This document shows, piece after piece, positions 16,053-24,791 of a DNA stretch of 41,147 nt. The notes under the pieces are model-generated. The model was not told the origin of the DNA, made no database searches, and worked only from the letters and a program-made list of their open reading frames with translations. Numbering within the stretch: the first letter of the stretch is position 1; the number at the start of each line of letters is the position of its first letter. The position numbers and the translations under genes are program-made. The stretch is from Lachnospiraceae bacterium. GTDB taxonomy: Bacteria; Bacillota; Clostridia; Lachnospirales; Lachnospiraceae. The stretch covers positions 1-41,147 of the forward strand of contig JAFYCS010000029.1 of assembly GCA_017539565.1 (NCBI GenBank), in the 5' to 3' direction.

Positions 16053-16571
16053 CTATTCGATCACCGCTTTGTCACCATCCAGTTCGATCACCACGTGACG
16101 TTCGGGATTATCGAAATCGTGGGTATAAGTAAAGTAGATCTTTCCGTCCGACTTTGAGAACTCTATCTGGTCCGAAAGCTCGGATAAGGAAGAAACGCCA
16201 AGTGCGTATGCTATATATCTGTAGAACAGGTTTGTTTCGGTGGACTGGGCGGTAAGCTCGATACGTTCACCGACTATGCTGCGCATATAATCTATGGATT
16301 CCCCGTCTTCATGAACAAAAAGACCGTCTACCTGGCCGTGAGGTACCATGTACATCACGGTCTGTATACGTTCACCGAACTCCTTGTCTTTTTCAATAGC
16401 AGCCAGGTCTTCGGGAGATAATACTTCCGGAGTGGGCGTAGGGGTTGCGGTGGGGATTATCTGTACAGCCTCTGTTGAAGAGGCCGGGTCTTCACCTGAT
16501 CCGGACTTGGTACAGGCCGATAATGCCAGGGCTGTGACTAATGTGAGCGGTATTACTTTCTTTATATTCAT
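16053..16571 (-). CDS. TPTP-linked lipoprotein of unknown function
   Basis: The 172-aa protein has a clear lipoprotein signal with lipobox LSAC (Cys about residue 20), a short Ser/Thr region, and a TATPTPTP linker like that of the neighbouring secreted protein. A globular domain of about 120 aa follows, ending in RHVVIELDGDKAVIE. No family is recognised. The segment around residues 60-75 (EKDKEFGERIQTVMYMV) is helical. GGAGA lies about nine bases before the start on the minus strand. It converges on the secreted-protein gene with only four bases between stops and has its own promoter, so it is controlled separately. Confidence 0.8.
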   Translation of the reverse strand: MNIKKVIPLTLVTALALSACTKSGSGEDPASSTEAVQIIPTATPTPTPEVLSPEDLAAIEKDKEFGERIQTVMYMVPHGQVDGLFVHEDGESIDYMRSIVGERIELTAQSTETNLFYRYIAYALGVSSLSELSDQIEFSKSDGKIYFTYTHDFDNPERHVVIELDGDKAVIE

Positions 16572-16602
16572 ACATATTATTCTCCATCTTCAGACTATGG
16601 AT

Positions 16603-16631
16603 ATTATAACCTTTCTGTTTTTTATTGAAAA
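16603..16631 (-). promoter_or_regulatory. Promoter of the minus-strand lipoprotein gene
   Basis: Reading the minus strand: TTTTCA (16626-16631), a 17-bp spacer and a perfect TATAAT (16603-16608). It is divergent from the clp promoter about 55 bases away. Confidence 0.65.
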
Positions 16632-16663
16632 GGCATTTTTTGCATATCCTGAACAGAAAAAAC

Positions 16664-16692
16664 TGTACAGGGATTGGGAATTGTGGTAAAAT
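16664..16692 (+). promoter_or_regulatory. Promoter of the clpS-clpA operon
   Basis: A weak -35 TGTACA (16664-16669), a 17-bp spacer and TAAAAT (16687-16692) with an extended TGG. It relies on the extended -10. The -10 lies inside a palindrome (16683-16697). Confidence 0.5.
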
Positions 16693-16697
16693 ACCAC
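16683..16697. promoter_or_regulatory. Operator-like palindrome over the clp promoter -10
   Basis: GTGGTA (16683-16688) and TACCAC (16692-16697) are exact inverted repeats around AAA, centred on the -10 box. The position suits a repressor site. The regulator is unknown; it does not look like the CtsR heptad repeat. Confidence 0.4.
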
Positions 16698-16735
16698 TGT
16701 TTAAGAGTAAATACAGTCACTTTTTGGAGGCGGAA

Positions 16736-16870
16736 ATGGATCAGTCATCACTTGTAGCCCTGCTTACTTTATTTGGCGGAGCGCTGATAATCATACTAGC
16801 TGTCGTGATATCGGTGATAAGCACCTTTGTCAGTTCCGTGGCATCCGTTGTTGATGATGAAGAGGACTGA
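16736..16870 (+). CDS. 44-aa single-pass membrane peptide ahead of clpS
   Basis: The start at 16736 is fixed by GGAGG (16726-16730) five bases upstream; a longer reading from 16625 would run through the promoter. The peptide has a short outer N-terminus, one hydrophobic helix (about residues 6-35, LLTLFGGALIIILAVVISVI) and an acidic tail DDEED. Its stop is two bases before the clpS start, so the three genes form one operon. The function is unknown; the position suggests a role with the ClpAP system, for example membrane localisation or substrate delivery, but that is inference. Confidence 0.65.
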   Translation: MDQSSLVALLTLFGGALIIILAVVISVISTFVSSVASVVDDEED

Positions 16871-16872
16871 CG

Positions 16873-17202
16873 ATGGCAGATAAGACAGGCAGAAAGGTCA
16901 GGCAGGATGAGGGCTGCAGTGTGCAGTCCTCTGTTCGTATTAAGCCGAAGAAACCTTCGCTGTACAAGGTGATAATGTTAAATGATGATGTCACCACTAT
17001 GGATTTCGTGGTGGAGATATTAAAGGATATCTTCTGCAAGAGCAATGACCAGGCTGTGGAGCTTATGCTCAAAGTCCACCACGAAGGCAGGGCAGTCATA
17101 GCGGTATACACCTATGATATAGCCAGGACCAAGCAGCGGCTGGCCATGGACAGGGCCAGGGCAGAGGGCTTTCCTTTCCGCATTGATATAGAGAGTGAAT
17201 GA
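16873..17202 (+). CDS. clpS: ATP-dependent Clp protease adaptor ClpS
   Basis: The 109-aa protein has a flexible, basic N-terminal tail (residues 1-27) and the ClpS core: YKVIMLNDDVTTMDFVVEIL, then the VHHEGRAVIAVYTYDIA segment. The NDD and the hydrophobic pocket residues bind N-degrons (Phe, Leu, Trp, Tyr at the N-terminus), which ClpS hands to the ClpA N-domain. The neighbour is clpA, nine bases downstream, which supports the call. The N-tail, needed in ClpS for delivery, contains a Cys (CSVQ), an oddity without a clear meaning. Confidence 0.92.
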   Translation: MADKTGRKVRQDEGCSVQSSVRIKPKKPSLYKVIMLNDDVTTMDFVVEILKDIFCKSNDQAVELMLKVHHEGRAVIAVYTYDIARTKQRLAMDRARAEGFPFRIDIESE

Positions 17203-17211
17203 GGCGATAAT

Positions 17212-19605
17212 ATGGTATTTGATGATATTACCGAAAAGATAATGCAGGCGACACTGTTTAAGGCGTCCGAGCTGGGCAGTGAGTTCGTCACTCCCGAGCA
17301 TGTGCTCTACACATGCCTTGATCTTCCCGTGTTTACAAGGGCTTTGGCCATGAACGGCGGGGATCCCAAGATGCTTAAGGCGGATCTTGAGGATTTCCTT
17401 AAGACCATGCTGCCTGCGATAAAGACCGAAAAGGATACCAGGAGCATAGGAGAGCGCATCTCGGATTCCTTTGCCACCATGATAGAGACAGCGGTAGAGC
17501 TGGCCGAGCATACGGGCAGCAAGTTCATCTGCCTTCATCACGTGATATTTGCCATGAGCAGGCTCAAGGAGAGTTTTGCGGAGTTTTTCTTAAGCCAGCA
17601 GGTGGGAAAGATAGCGGATCTGGCATCTACGCTTGAACTGCTCACCGAAGAAAGGAATGAAGAACTGCCTTTCGGGGATGAGTACGAAGATGAATATGAC
17701 AGCCCGGAGGGCTTTGTGCTGGAATATGCAAAGCTCATGAATGAGCAGATAAAGGGACGTAATCCCCTGGTGGGCCGGGAGCAGGAACTTGACAGGATAA
17801 TTCGCATACTGCTGCGTAAAGAGAAGAACAATCCCCTGCTCATAGGCGAGCCCGGTGTGGGTAAGACCAGCATAGTATACGGTCTGGTAGAGCGCATAGA
17901 AAACGGCGATGTGCCGGAGGCCCTTAAGCAGGCATCTGTATATTCACTGGAGGTAGGTGCTTTACTGGCAGGTACCCAGTACAGGGGCGATTTTGAAAAG
18001 CGTTTTCTGGATATAATGGATGCCCTGGAGGAAATGGACAGGCCCATAGTGTTTGTGGATGAGATCCACAATCTGATAGGTGCGGGATCCTCCGGAAACG
18101 GCGGCATGGATGCATCCAATATGATGAAGCCTTATCTGGAGGGAGGGAACATCCGCTTTATCGGGGCTACCACCTATGATGAGCATAAGAAATATTTTGC
18201 GAAGAATGCCACTCTTTCCAGGCGTTTCCAGAAGGTAGACATCAAAGAACCCGACGAAGATGAAGCTTTAAAAATATTAGAGGGAATAAAATCGAGTTAC
18301 GAGCATTATCATAATGTGAAGTACGGAAAGGATGTACTCTCGCATGCGGTGCATCTGAGTAAGGAATTCATAGGAGGCAGATATCTGCCGGATAAGGCTA
18401 TCGATCTGATAGATGAGGCGGCGGCATACAGGCGTATGCATCCGCTGACCGGACAGAAGAAGCAGACCGTAGGCAAGGATGTCATAGAGACCGTGCTGGC
18501 GGAGGTGGGCAATATACCCAGGCAGACCGCACAGCAGTCGGAGCTTGAGGGACTTAAGAATCTGTATGAACGTATTACGGGCAGTATTTTCGGGCAGGAA
18601 GAGGCCGTTCGCAGGATAGTGGATGCGATCTGCATGTCACGTGCGGGGCTTCTGGCCGAGAATAAGCCTATAGCAAGCTTTCTGTTTGTCGGACCTACAG
18701 GCGTGGGTAAGACCGAAGTGGCCAAGGTACTGGCAAAAGAGCTGGGTGTGGAGTTCATACGTTTTGATATGAGTGAATATGCGGAGAAGCATACCGTATC
18801 CAAGCTTATAGGTTCCCCCGCAGGCTATGTGGGCTATGACGACGGAGGATTACTGACCGACGCCATCCGCAAGACACCGCACTGCGTATTGCTTCTGGAT
18901 GAGATAGAAAAGGCACATCCGGATATCTATAATGTGCTGCTGCAGGTTATGGATTATGCATCGCTTACGGATAACCGCGGGCAGAAGGCGGATTTCCGCA
19001 ATGTGATCATCATAATGACCAGCAACGCGGGAGCGAGGATGATAGGCAAACAGAATATAGGCTTCGGAGCCAGCAGGTTTAATGACAGCGTTATGATGGA
19101 GGAAGTAAAGCGTGTGTTCACGCCGGAATTCCGTAACCGCTTAAGCGCAGTCGTTACCTTCAACCATATGAACAACCGTATGGCCGGCCAGATAACCGAT
19201 AAGAAGATAGGCGAACTTTCATCAAGGCTTAAGAGCCGTAAGGTTGAGATACATGTTGAGGACAGCGCAAGGGATTATATCATTAAGAGAGCTGTCACCA
19301 AAAATTACGGCGGACGTGAGATAGAGCGTATCATCGACGGCGAGATAAAGCCGCTGTTCGTATCTGAGATACTGTTCGGAGGTTTAAAGAACGGCGGGGA
19401 CGTATATCTTACCCTTAAGGATGACAAGCCTGCCCTGGAAGGTAAAAAGCCTGAAAGAAAAGCGGAGAAGGAAGCAGGAAAGAAGCCGGTAAAAAAGAAA
19501 ACTATAGAACCCAAAGACCTGATGAGCGGCAAGAAAAAAACGGAAAGCAGGAAAAAGCTCAGTCAGAAGGTGAAACGTAACCCCGGGAAGAAAGAGGAGG
19601 AGTAA
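17212..19605 (+). CDS. clpA: ATP-dependent Clp protease ATP-binding subunit ClpA
   Basis: The 797-aa AAA+ unfoldase has an N-domain (about 1-145) that would bind ClpS. The first AAA module has Walker A GEPGVGKT at 212-219 and Walker B VFVDEIH; the second has Walker A GPTGVGKT at 494-501 and Walker B LLLDEIEKAHP. There is no long coiled-coil insert between the lobes, so it is ClpA-like rather than ClpB-like or a long ClpC. An IGF tripeptide at 616-618 is the loop that docks on ClpP. An unusual feature is a Lys/Glu-rich tail of about 55 residues at the C-terminus with repeated KK, absent from E. coli ClpA. clpP is not in the window. Confidence 0.93.
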   Translation: MVFDDITEKIMQATLFKASELGSEFVTPEHVLYTCLDLPVFTRALAMNGGDPKMLKADLEDFLKTMLPAIKTEKDTRSIGERISDSFATMIETAVELAEHTGSKFICLHHVIFAMSRLKESFAEFFLSQQVGKIADLASTLELLTEERNEELPFGDEYEDEYDSPEGFVLEYAKLMNEQIKGRNPLVGREQELDRIIRILLRKEKNNPLLIGEPGVGKTSIVYGLVERIENGDVPEALKQASVYSLEVGALLAGTQYRGDFEKRFLDIMDALEEMDRPIVFVDEIHNLIGAGSSGNGGMDASNMMKPYLEGGNIRFIGATTYDEHKKYFAKNATLSRRFQKVDIKEPDEDEALKILEGIKSSYEHYHNVKYGKDVLSHAVHLSKEFIGGRYLPDKAIDLIDEAAAYRRMHPLTGQKKQTVGKDVIETVLAEVGNIPRQTAQQSELEGLKNLYERITGSIFGQEEAVRRIVDAICMSRAGLLAENKPIASFLFVGPTGVGKTEVAKVLAKELGVEFIRFDMSEYAEKHTVSKLIGSPAGYVGYDDGGLLTDAIRKTPHCVLLLDEIEKAHPDIYNVLLQVMDYASLTDNRGQKADFRNVIIIMTSNAGARMIGKQNIGFGASRFNDSVMMEEVKRVFTPEFRNRLSAVVTFNHMNNRMAGQITDKKIGELSSRLKSRKVEIHVEDSARDYIIKRAVTKNYGGREIERIIDGEIKPLFVSEILFGGLKNGGDVYLTLKDDKPALEGKKPERKAEKEAGKKPVKKKTIEPKDLMSGKKKTESRKKLSQKVKRNPGKKEEE

Positions 19606-19608
19606 GGC

Positions 19609-20724
19609 TTGAGCGATTACGATTATCTTATAGTAGGAGCCGGGATTTACGGCGCTGTTTTTGCGCATGAGGCAAAGCAGGCCGGTAAGAAAGTGCTGGT
19701 CATAGAGAAGCGCGACCATATCGCCGGTAATATTTACAGTGAAGATGTGGAAGGAATACAGGTGCATAAATACGGACCCCATATCTTCCATACTTCGGAT
19801 AAGGCCGTATGGGATTATATGGGTAAGTTTACGGAGTTCAACCGTTATACAAACAGCCCCATAGCCCGCTATAAGGACGAGCAGTACAATCTGCCTTTCA
19901 ATATGAACACTTTCCATCAGATGTGGGGAGTAAGGACACCTGAGGAAGCCAGGGCAAAGATAGAGGAACAGAAGAAAGAAGCCGGTATCACCGAACCCCG
20001 TAATCTTGAGGAGCAGGCCATAAGCCTGGTGGGCCGCGACATCTATGAGAAGCTTATAAAGGGTTATACGCAGAAGCAGTGGGGACGTCCCTGCACCGAG
20101 CTGCCGGCCTTTATCATCAAACGTCTGCCTGTACGTTTTGTTTACGACAATAATTATTTCAACGATACCTATCAGGGTATCCCCATCGGCGGATATACGA
20201 AGATGATCGAGCGTATGCTGGAAGGTATAGAAGTAAGGACCGGCTGTGATTATTATTCTGACAGGGCATATTATGATTCGCTGGCAGATAAGAAGGTGTT
20301 CACGGGCATGGTGGATGAGTATTTCGGTTACGAATACGGTACGCTTGAATACAGGAGCCTGCGCTTTGAAACGGAGCTTCTGGATGTTGAGAATTATCAG
20401 GGCAATACCCTGGTAAACTATACCGAGTATGAGATACCTTATACCCGCATAATAGAGCATAAGCATTTTGAATTCGGCGCCCAGAACGGGAATGTAAACC
20501 CGAAGACCGTGATAACCAGGGAGTATCCTGCCACATGGAAAAAGGGCGATGAGCCCTATTATCCCATCAATGATGAGAAGAATAATGCCCTGTATGAGAA
20601 GTACAGTGCCCTGGCAAAAAAAGAGGGCAATGTGCTCTTCGGCGGAAGGCTGGGTATCTACCGTTATCTGGATATGGATAAGGTGGTGGCTCTGGCTCTT
20701 AAGGATGCCAAAGAGGAGCTGTAG
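19609..20724 (+). CDS. glf: UDP-galactopyranose mutase
   Basis: The 371-aa FAD enzyme converts UDP-galactopyranose to UDP-galactofuranose, the donor for Galf in surface glycans. The FAD-binding motif VGAGIYGAVFA is at the N-terminus, then EKRDHIAGNIYSE, YGPHIFHT and, near the C-terminus, GGRLGIYRYLDMD with the FAD-contacting Arg. NRYTNSPIARYKDEQYNLPF contains active-site residues. The start is TTG at 19609 with GAGGAGG eight bases upstream. It lies three bases after clpA, so it is transcribed with the protease genes although its job belongs to the glycan cluster that follows. Confidence 0.95.
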   Translation: MSDYDYLIVGAGIYGAVFAHEAKQAGKKVLVIEKRDHIAGNIYSEDVEGIQVHKYGPHIFHTSDKAVWDYMGKFTEFNRYTNSPIARYKDEQYNLPFNMNTFHQMWGVRTPEEARAKIEEQKKEAGITEPRNLEEQAISLVGRDIYEKLIKGYTQKQWGRPCTELPAFIIKRLPVRFVYDNNYFNDTYQGIPIGGYTKMIERMLEGIEVRTGCDYYSDRAYYDSLADKKVFTGMVDEYFGYEYGTLEYRSLRFETELLDVENYQGNTLVNYTEYEIPYTRIIEHKHFEFGAQNGNVNPKTVITREYPATWKKGDEPYYPINDEKNNALYEKYSALAKKEGNVLFGGRLGIYRYLDMDKVVALALKDAKEEL

Positions 20725-20740
20725 AGGCAGCCATAGTAAC

Positions 20741-20769
20741 TTGTAATAATCGGCCATAATTGATATAAT
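20741..20769 (+). promoter_or_regulatory. Promoter of the glycan operon
   Basis: TTGTAA (20741-20746), a 17-bp spacer and TATAAT (20764-20769) with extended TGA. It lies 31 bases before the first gene of the 16-gene run. A TTGACA at 20772 has no -10 at a workable distance. Confidence 0.75.
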
Positions 20770-20799
20770 GGTTGACATAAATTTTGAGAGGTGATCGTT

Positions 20800-21786
20800 A
20801 TGATCCTTGACGGAAAAACAGTTTTGGTAACAGGAGGTACGGGCTCTTTCGGTAAATGCTTTACCCGCTACGCCCTTACCCATTCGGATGTTAAGAAGAT
20901 AATCATTTATTCAAGAGATGAATATAAGCAGTTTGTAATGCAGAATGAGTTTAAGGAGTATTCCGACAGACTCCGCTTTTTCATAGGTGATGTACGTGAT
21001 CTGGACCGTATGCGCAGAGCGCTCAAGGGTGTGGATTATATAGTGCATGCTGCGGCGCTTAAGCAGGTTCCCGCCTGTGAGTACAATCCCAACGAGGCAA
21101 TAAAGACAAATATACACGGTGCCATGAACGTTATAGAAGCGGCCCTTGACAGCAATGTACAGAAGGTGGTTGCACTTTCCACCGACAAGGCGGTAAATCC
21201 CGTGAACCTTTACGGCGGCACCAAGCTGGTGAGTGATAAGCTCTTTATCGCAGCCAATGCATATGCCGGTTCAGGGGATCTGGCATTCTCTATAGTACGC
21301 TACGGAAATGTAGCGGGCAGCAGGGGATCAGTCATCCCCTTCTTTAAGAATCTCATCAATAAGGGGGAAAAGAGCCTGCCTATCACGGATTACCGAATGA
21401 CGCGTTTCTGGATATCCCTTGAGCAGGGGGTAGAACTGGTGCTAAAGGCGCTTGAAGAGAGCGTAGGCGGGGAGACCTTTATAAGCAAGATCCCTTCATT
21501 TAAGATCACCGATCTGGCCGAAGCTATGCTTCCCGGATGTGATAAGCCGGAAGTAGGCATAAGGGAAGGTGAGAAGCTGCATGAAATAATGGTAACCGTG
21601 GAAGATTCCATGACCACCTATGAGTATGAGAAGCACTTTATCGTATATCCCCAGATGGTATGGAGCGATAAGAGAGCCATTAAGCCCAGCGGGAAAAAAG
21701 TTCCTGACGGTTTTTCATACAGCTCCGGCAACAATACGGAGTGGCTCAGTGTGGATCAGATAAGAGAACTGCTTAAGACCGTATAA
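20800..21786 (+). CDS. UDP-GlcNAc 4,6-dehydratase-like (PseB/CapD type)
   Basis: The start is set at ATG 20800 since AGAGGTGATC, matching the 16S 3' end, lies just upstream and covers the alternative GTG at 20791. The 328-aa short-chain dehydrogenase-fold protein has the NAD(P) motif TGGTGSFG, then DVRDLDR, HAAALKQVPACEYNP, and STDKAVNPVNLYGGTK with the catalytic Tyr and Lys. HAAALKQVP and the STDKAV.P.N motif are those of PseB and FlaA1/CapD-type dehydratases, which make UDP-4-keto-6-deoxy-N-acetylhexosamine. The length fits PseB-type soluble enzymes. No PseC or other pseudaminic acid genes follow, so the end product is open. It heads the glycan operon. Confidence 0.88.
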   Translation: MILDGKTVLVTGGTGSFGKCFTRYALTHSDVKKIIIYSRDEYKQFVMQNEFKEYSDRLRFFIGDVRDLDRMRRALKGVDYIVHAAALKQVPACEYNPNEAIKTNIHGAMNVIEAALDSNVQKVVALSTDKAVNPVNLYGGTKLVSDKLFIAANAYAGSGDLAFSIVRYGNVAGSRGSVIPFFKNLINKGEKSLPITDYRMTRFWISLEQGVELVLKALEESVGGETFISKIPSFKITDLAEAMLPGCDKPEVGIREGEKLHEIMVTVEDSMTTYEYEKHFIVYPQMVWSDKRAIKPSGKKVPDGFSYSSGNNTEWLSVDQIRELLKTV

Positions 21787-21798
21787 CGGGGGAGTGAG

Positions 21799-23703
21799 AT
21801 GAACCATCATTATCTTAGAAAAACCCTCCCGACGGACAGGGGCAGATATTTAAACTGGTTAAAGGACGAGGAATTACGACGCAGTTCCTTTGGTCTTGAA
21901 AAGAACGATTATGAAAATGACAGGGCCTGGTTTGAGGCCCTGATCGCAGATGAAGGCACAGACAGCCTGGTGTATATGGATTTCTTCATGGCACTGGGAG
22001 AGGCCAGGATCATCCCCTCTGAGGATGAAGAGGGTGTTGGCCTGGTGTCCTTAAGCGTTTCAAAGGAATTCCACGGACAGGGCATAGAAGCAGAGATGCT
22101 CGATGCCCTTAAGCTTAAATTTAAGGATAAGTATAAAAGGCTTGAGCCGGTAGACGTACCGGAATATAAGCTTAAAGCCGTTCCTGCAAAACAGAGGGAC
22201 GGACGTTTTGAGATACTCCGCATACTTGCCATGTTCATGATAATCACCATGCATTATCTGGGCAACGGCTCTCTGTTAAATCCCTTATCTGAGGACAGGT
22301 CTCCCGCAAATATGGCGTTCTGGGCAGTAGAGGCTTTATGCTTTGCTTCCGTTAACGTATATGTGATGATAAGCGGTTACTATTCCGTAGATACCCGCTT
22401 TTCCCTTCGTAAGTTCGTAAAGCTGTGGTGTGAGATCTTTTTCTACAGCGTGCTGGTGGGGGCTGTATGCTTTGCAACAGGTATAGAGAGCCTGGAAGAG
22501 CATATGAACCTCTATGAGATCCAGTATCTGGTCTTCCCCGTCAGCAACGGGCATTACTGGTTTGCAACATCGTATATGATGCTGATGCTCATAGCACCCT
22601 TCCTGGGACGCGGTTTTAAGATGTTAAACAAACTTCAGCATGGCTTCATACTCATATGTCTGCTGGTATTTACCTGTGTATCCAAGAGCCTGTTTCCCAT
22701 GCATATGATGGGACTTGAGGATCACGGCTGCAGCCTGCAGTGGTTTATCACCCTTTATGTACTGGCGGCATATATCCGTCTCTACGGTCTGCCCATATGC
22801 AAAAAGAAAGCCGGGTCTGCGCTTCTGTATGTGGTATCGGCTCTGCTTGTAGTACCCTGTATATTATTAATGTATGGTCTGGAAGCGGGACTTGTCTCAG
22901 GAGCGCACTTTACTGATGCTTCACTCCTTGTGGATGACTATAATCACCTTCTGGTTCTGCTTTCCAGTGTCGGACTGTTTATGTTATTTGTACATATGAA
23001 GCCCATCACCGGAAAGGCAGCTGCTGTTATAAGCAGGATAGCATCCTGTACCTTCGGTGTATATCTTTTGCATGCACATCTGTATCTTGAAAATGAGTGG
23101 CCGCTGTGGTTTGATGTGACCGGACCTAAACAGGAGATGCGTCCGGTACATCTGATAGCGACGGTGTTTATAATATTTGCCTGCGGATGTGTCGTGGATA
23201 TCATAAGGCAGATCATCTTTAACGTGTTTGAAAGCCTGTGCGACTGGGCTCTTGGGATATATTATGCAAAGAAGGAAGTATGGGACTATCTGATAGCCGG
23301 CTTTGCCGCTACTGTTGTGAGCTGGGTCACCTACGCGATCTTCGCAATGGGTATATTCTCATTTATGGAAGAGACCTGGCGCGTAGTGCTGGGGAATGCA
23401 GCCAGCTGGACGATAACAGTGGTATTTGCTTATGTTATAAACAGGATATTTGTTTTCCACAGTGAGAAGACAGGATTTAAAGCCGTTACAAAGGAATTTC
23501 TGGAGTTTGTTGCCGCCAGGCTCTTTTCATTCGGCCTGGAAGAAGCTATCATGTTCCTGTTTGTAACGGTGCTCAAGTGGAACGAGCTTCTGGTTAAGAT
23601 GCTTATAGCCAGCATAATCGTTATTGTAGTCAATTATATTTTGAGTAAACTGTGGATCTTTAAGGATCCCTCCAAGGATAAGAAGAAGGAAAAGGCAGAA
23701 TGA
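21799..23703 (+). CDS. Triple fusion: GNAT + acyltransferase 3 + GtrA domain
   Basis: The 634-aa protein joins three modules. Residues 1-115 resemble a GNAT/RimJ-type acetyltransferase (LRKTLPTDRGRYLNWLKDEE; FHGQGIEAEML as the CoA loop). Residues about 133-480 are an integral membrane acyltransferase 3 domain starting RFEILRILAMFMIITMHYLG with the conserved Arg and His, and some ten helices. Residues about 495-625 are a GtrA-like four-helix domain (WDYLIAGFAATVVSW; YVINRIFVF; ILSKLWIF). Acyltransferase 3 proteins O-acetylate glycans across the membrane, and GtrA proteins are thought to flip undecaprenyl-phosphate sugars. The fusion would couple sugar flipping and acylation. Its stop overlaps the next start in ATGA. 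Confidence 0.88.
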   Translation: MNHHYLRKTLPTDRGRYLNWLKDEELRRSSFGLEKNDYENDRAWFEALIADEGTDSLVYMDFFMALGEARIIPSEDEEGVGLVSLSVSKEFHGQGIEAEMLDALKLKFKDKYKRLEPVDVPEYKLKAVPAKQRDGRFEILRILAMFMIITMHYLGNGSLLNPLSEDRSPANMAFWAVEALCFASVNVYVMISGYYSVDTRFSLRKFVKLWCEIFFYSVLVGAVCFATGIESLEEHMNLYEIQYLVFPVSNGHYWFATSYMMLMLIAPFLGRGFKMLNKLQHGFILICLLVFTCVSKSLFPMHMMGLEDHGCSLQWFITLYVLAAYIRLYGLPICKKKAGSALLYVVSALLVVPCILLMYGLEAGLVSGAHFTDASLLVDDYNHLLVLLSSVGLFMLFVHMKPITGKAAAVISRIASCTFGVYLLHAHLYLENEWPLWFDVTGPKQEMRPVHLIATVFIIFACGCVVDIIRQIIFNVFESLCDWALGIYYAKKEVWDYLIAGFAATVVSWVTYAIFAMGIFSFMEETWRVVLGNAASWTITVVFAYVINRIFVFHSEKTGFKAVTKEFLEFVAARLFSFGLEEAIMFLFVTVLKWNELLVKMLIASIIVIVVNYILSKLWIFKDPSKDKKKEKAE

Positions 23704-24791
23704 AGAGGATAAGCCTGTCCGACAAGTGCATACTGGTCACCGGTGCGGCAGGGTTTATCGGGGCCAATCTGGTACTCAGCCTCTTAAACAGCAGGGAACA
23801 CAAGGGGATGAAGATACTTGGCGTCGATAATATGAATGATTATTACGACGTGGCCATCAAGGAGTATCGCCTGAAAATGATAGAGGATGCTGCGAAAGCA
23901 TCGGATAATGAGTGGGTATTCTTTAAGAAGAGTATAGCTGATGAGGCATTTATCAAAGAGCTTTTTGAAAGCTGCAATATAAAGATAGTTGTCAATCTGG
24001 CGGCACAGGCAGGGGTACGCTATTCCATAGTCAATCCCGATGCCTATATGGAGGCCAACATCATGGGCTTCTACCGTATACTCGAAGCCTGCAGGCACAG
24101 CCGTGAAAAGGACGAGACAGGCGGTGTGGAGCATCTGGTATATGCGTCATCCTCTTCGATATACGGGGATTCATCAGATATACCTTACAGGGTTGATGCA
24201 CCCACGGAACATCCGGTATCATTATATGCCGCGACCAAAAAGAGTGACGAACTGCTTGCCCATGCCTACAGCAAGCTTTATGAGATACCCTCTACGGCGC
24301 TCCGCTTCTTTACCGTGTACGGTCCCGCAGGAAGGCCTGATATGGCATATTTCGGTTTCACGGATAAGCTTCGCAGGGGAGAGAAGATAAAGATATTCAA
24401 TCACGGTAACTGCCGCAGGGATTTTACCTATGTTGACGACGTGGTGGAGGGCATCATCAGGGTGATGCAGGGCGCCCCGGATAAAAAGAAGGGAGAAGAC
24501 GGGCTTCCTCTTGCTCCTTATGCGATATACAACATAGGCAATTCAAAGCCCGTGGATCTTATGGAGTTTATCGATATACTGGCAGCCGAGCTTAAGCAGG
24601 CCGGAGTCCTTCCCGGGGACTTTGATATCAAGGCACATCAGGAGCTGGTGCCAATGCAGCCCGGCGATGTGGCAGTGACTTATGCCGATACCTCTGCACT
24701 GGAGAGGGATTACGGCTACAGGCCGTCCACCGATATAAGGACAGGGCTTAAGAATTTTGCGATCTGGTATAAGGAGTTTTATCTGTCTTGA
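23700..24791 (+). CDS. UDP-glucuronate 4-epimerase-like NAD-dependent epimerase
   Basis: The 363-aa extended SDR enzyme has TGAAGFIGANL, VDNMNDYYD, NLAAQAGVRYS, SSSSIYG, the YxxxK pair (SLYAATKKSDE) and VYGPAGRPDMA. The GVRYS and GPxGRPDMA wording is the mark of UDP-glucuronate 4-epimerases (LpsL, CapI type), which interconvert UDP-GlcA and UDP-GalA. This suggests galacturonic acid in the glycan. No UDP-glucose dehydrogenase of the plain kind is in the window. It starts within the stop of the fusion gene (ATGA) and ends overlapping the next TTG start. Confidence 0.85.
   Translation: MKRISLSDKCILVTGAAGFIGANLVLSLLNSREHKGMKILGVDNMNDYYDVAIKEYRLKMIEDAAKASDNEWVFFKKSIADEAFIKELFESCNIKIVVNLAAQAGVRYSIVNPDAYMEANIMGFYRILEACRHSREKDETGGVEHLVYASSSSIYGDSSDIPYRVDAPTEHPVSLYAATKKSDELLAHAYSKLYEIPSTALRFFTVYGPAGRPDMAYFGFTDKLRRGEKIKIFNHGNCRRDFTYVDDVVEGIIRVMQGAPDKKKGEDGLPLAPYAIYNIGNSKPVDLMEFIDILAAELKQAGVLPGDFDIKAHQELVPMQPGDVAVTYADTSALERDYGYRPSTDIRTGLKNFAIWYKEFYLS

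Noticed and set aside
16625-16735. Longer 81-residue reading of the small membrane peptide
   Set aside because: It would run through the promoter and palindrome; GGAGG is correctly spaced only for ATG 16736.
20772-20777. TTGACA as a -35 box
   Set aside because: The matching -10 position falls on the ribosome binding site and start codon of the next gene; the TTGTAA/TATAAT pair just upstream is better.
19384-20883. 499-codon minus-strand frame across clpA and glf
   Set aside because: It is a shadow frame opposite two clear genes; it spans the glf start and a promoter and has no recognisable domain.
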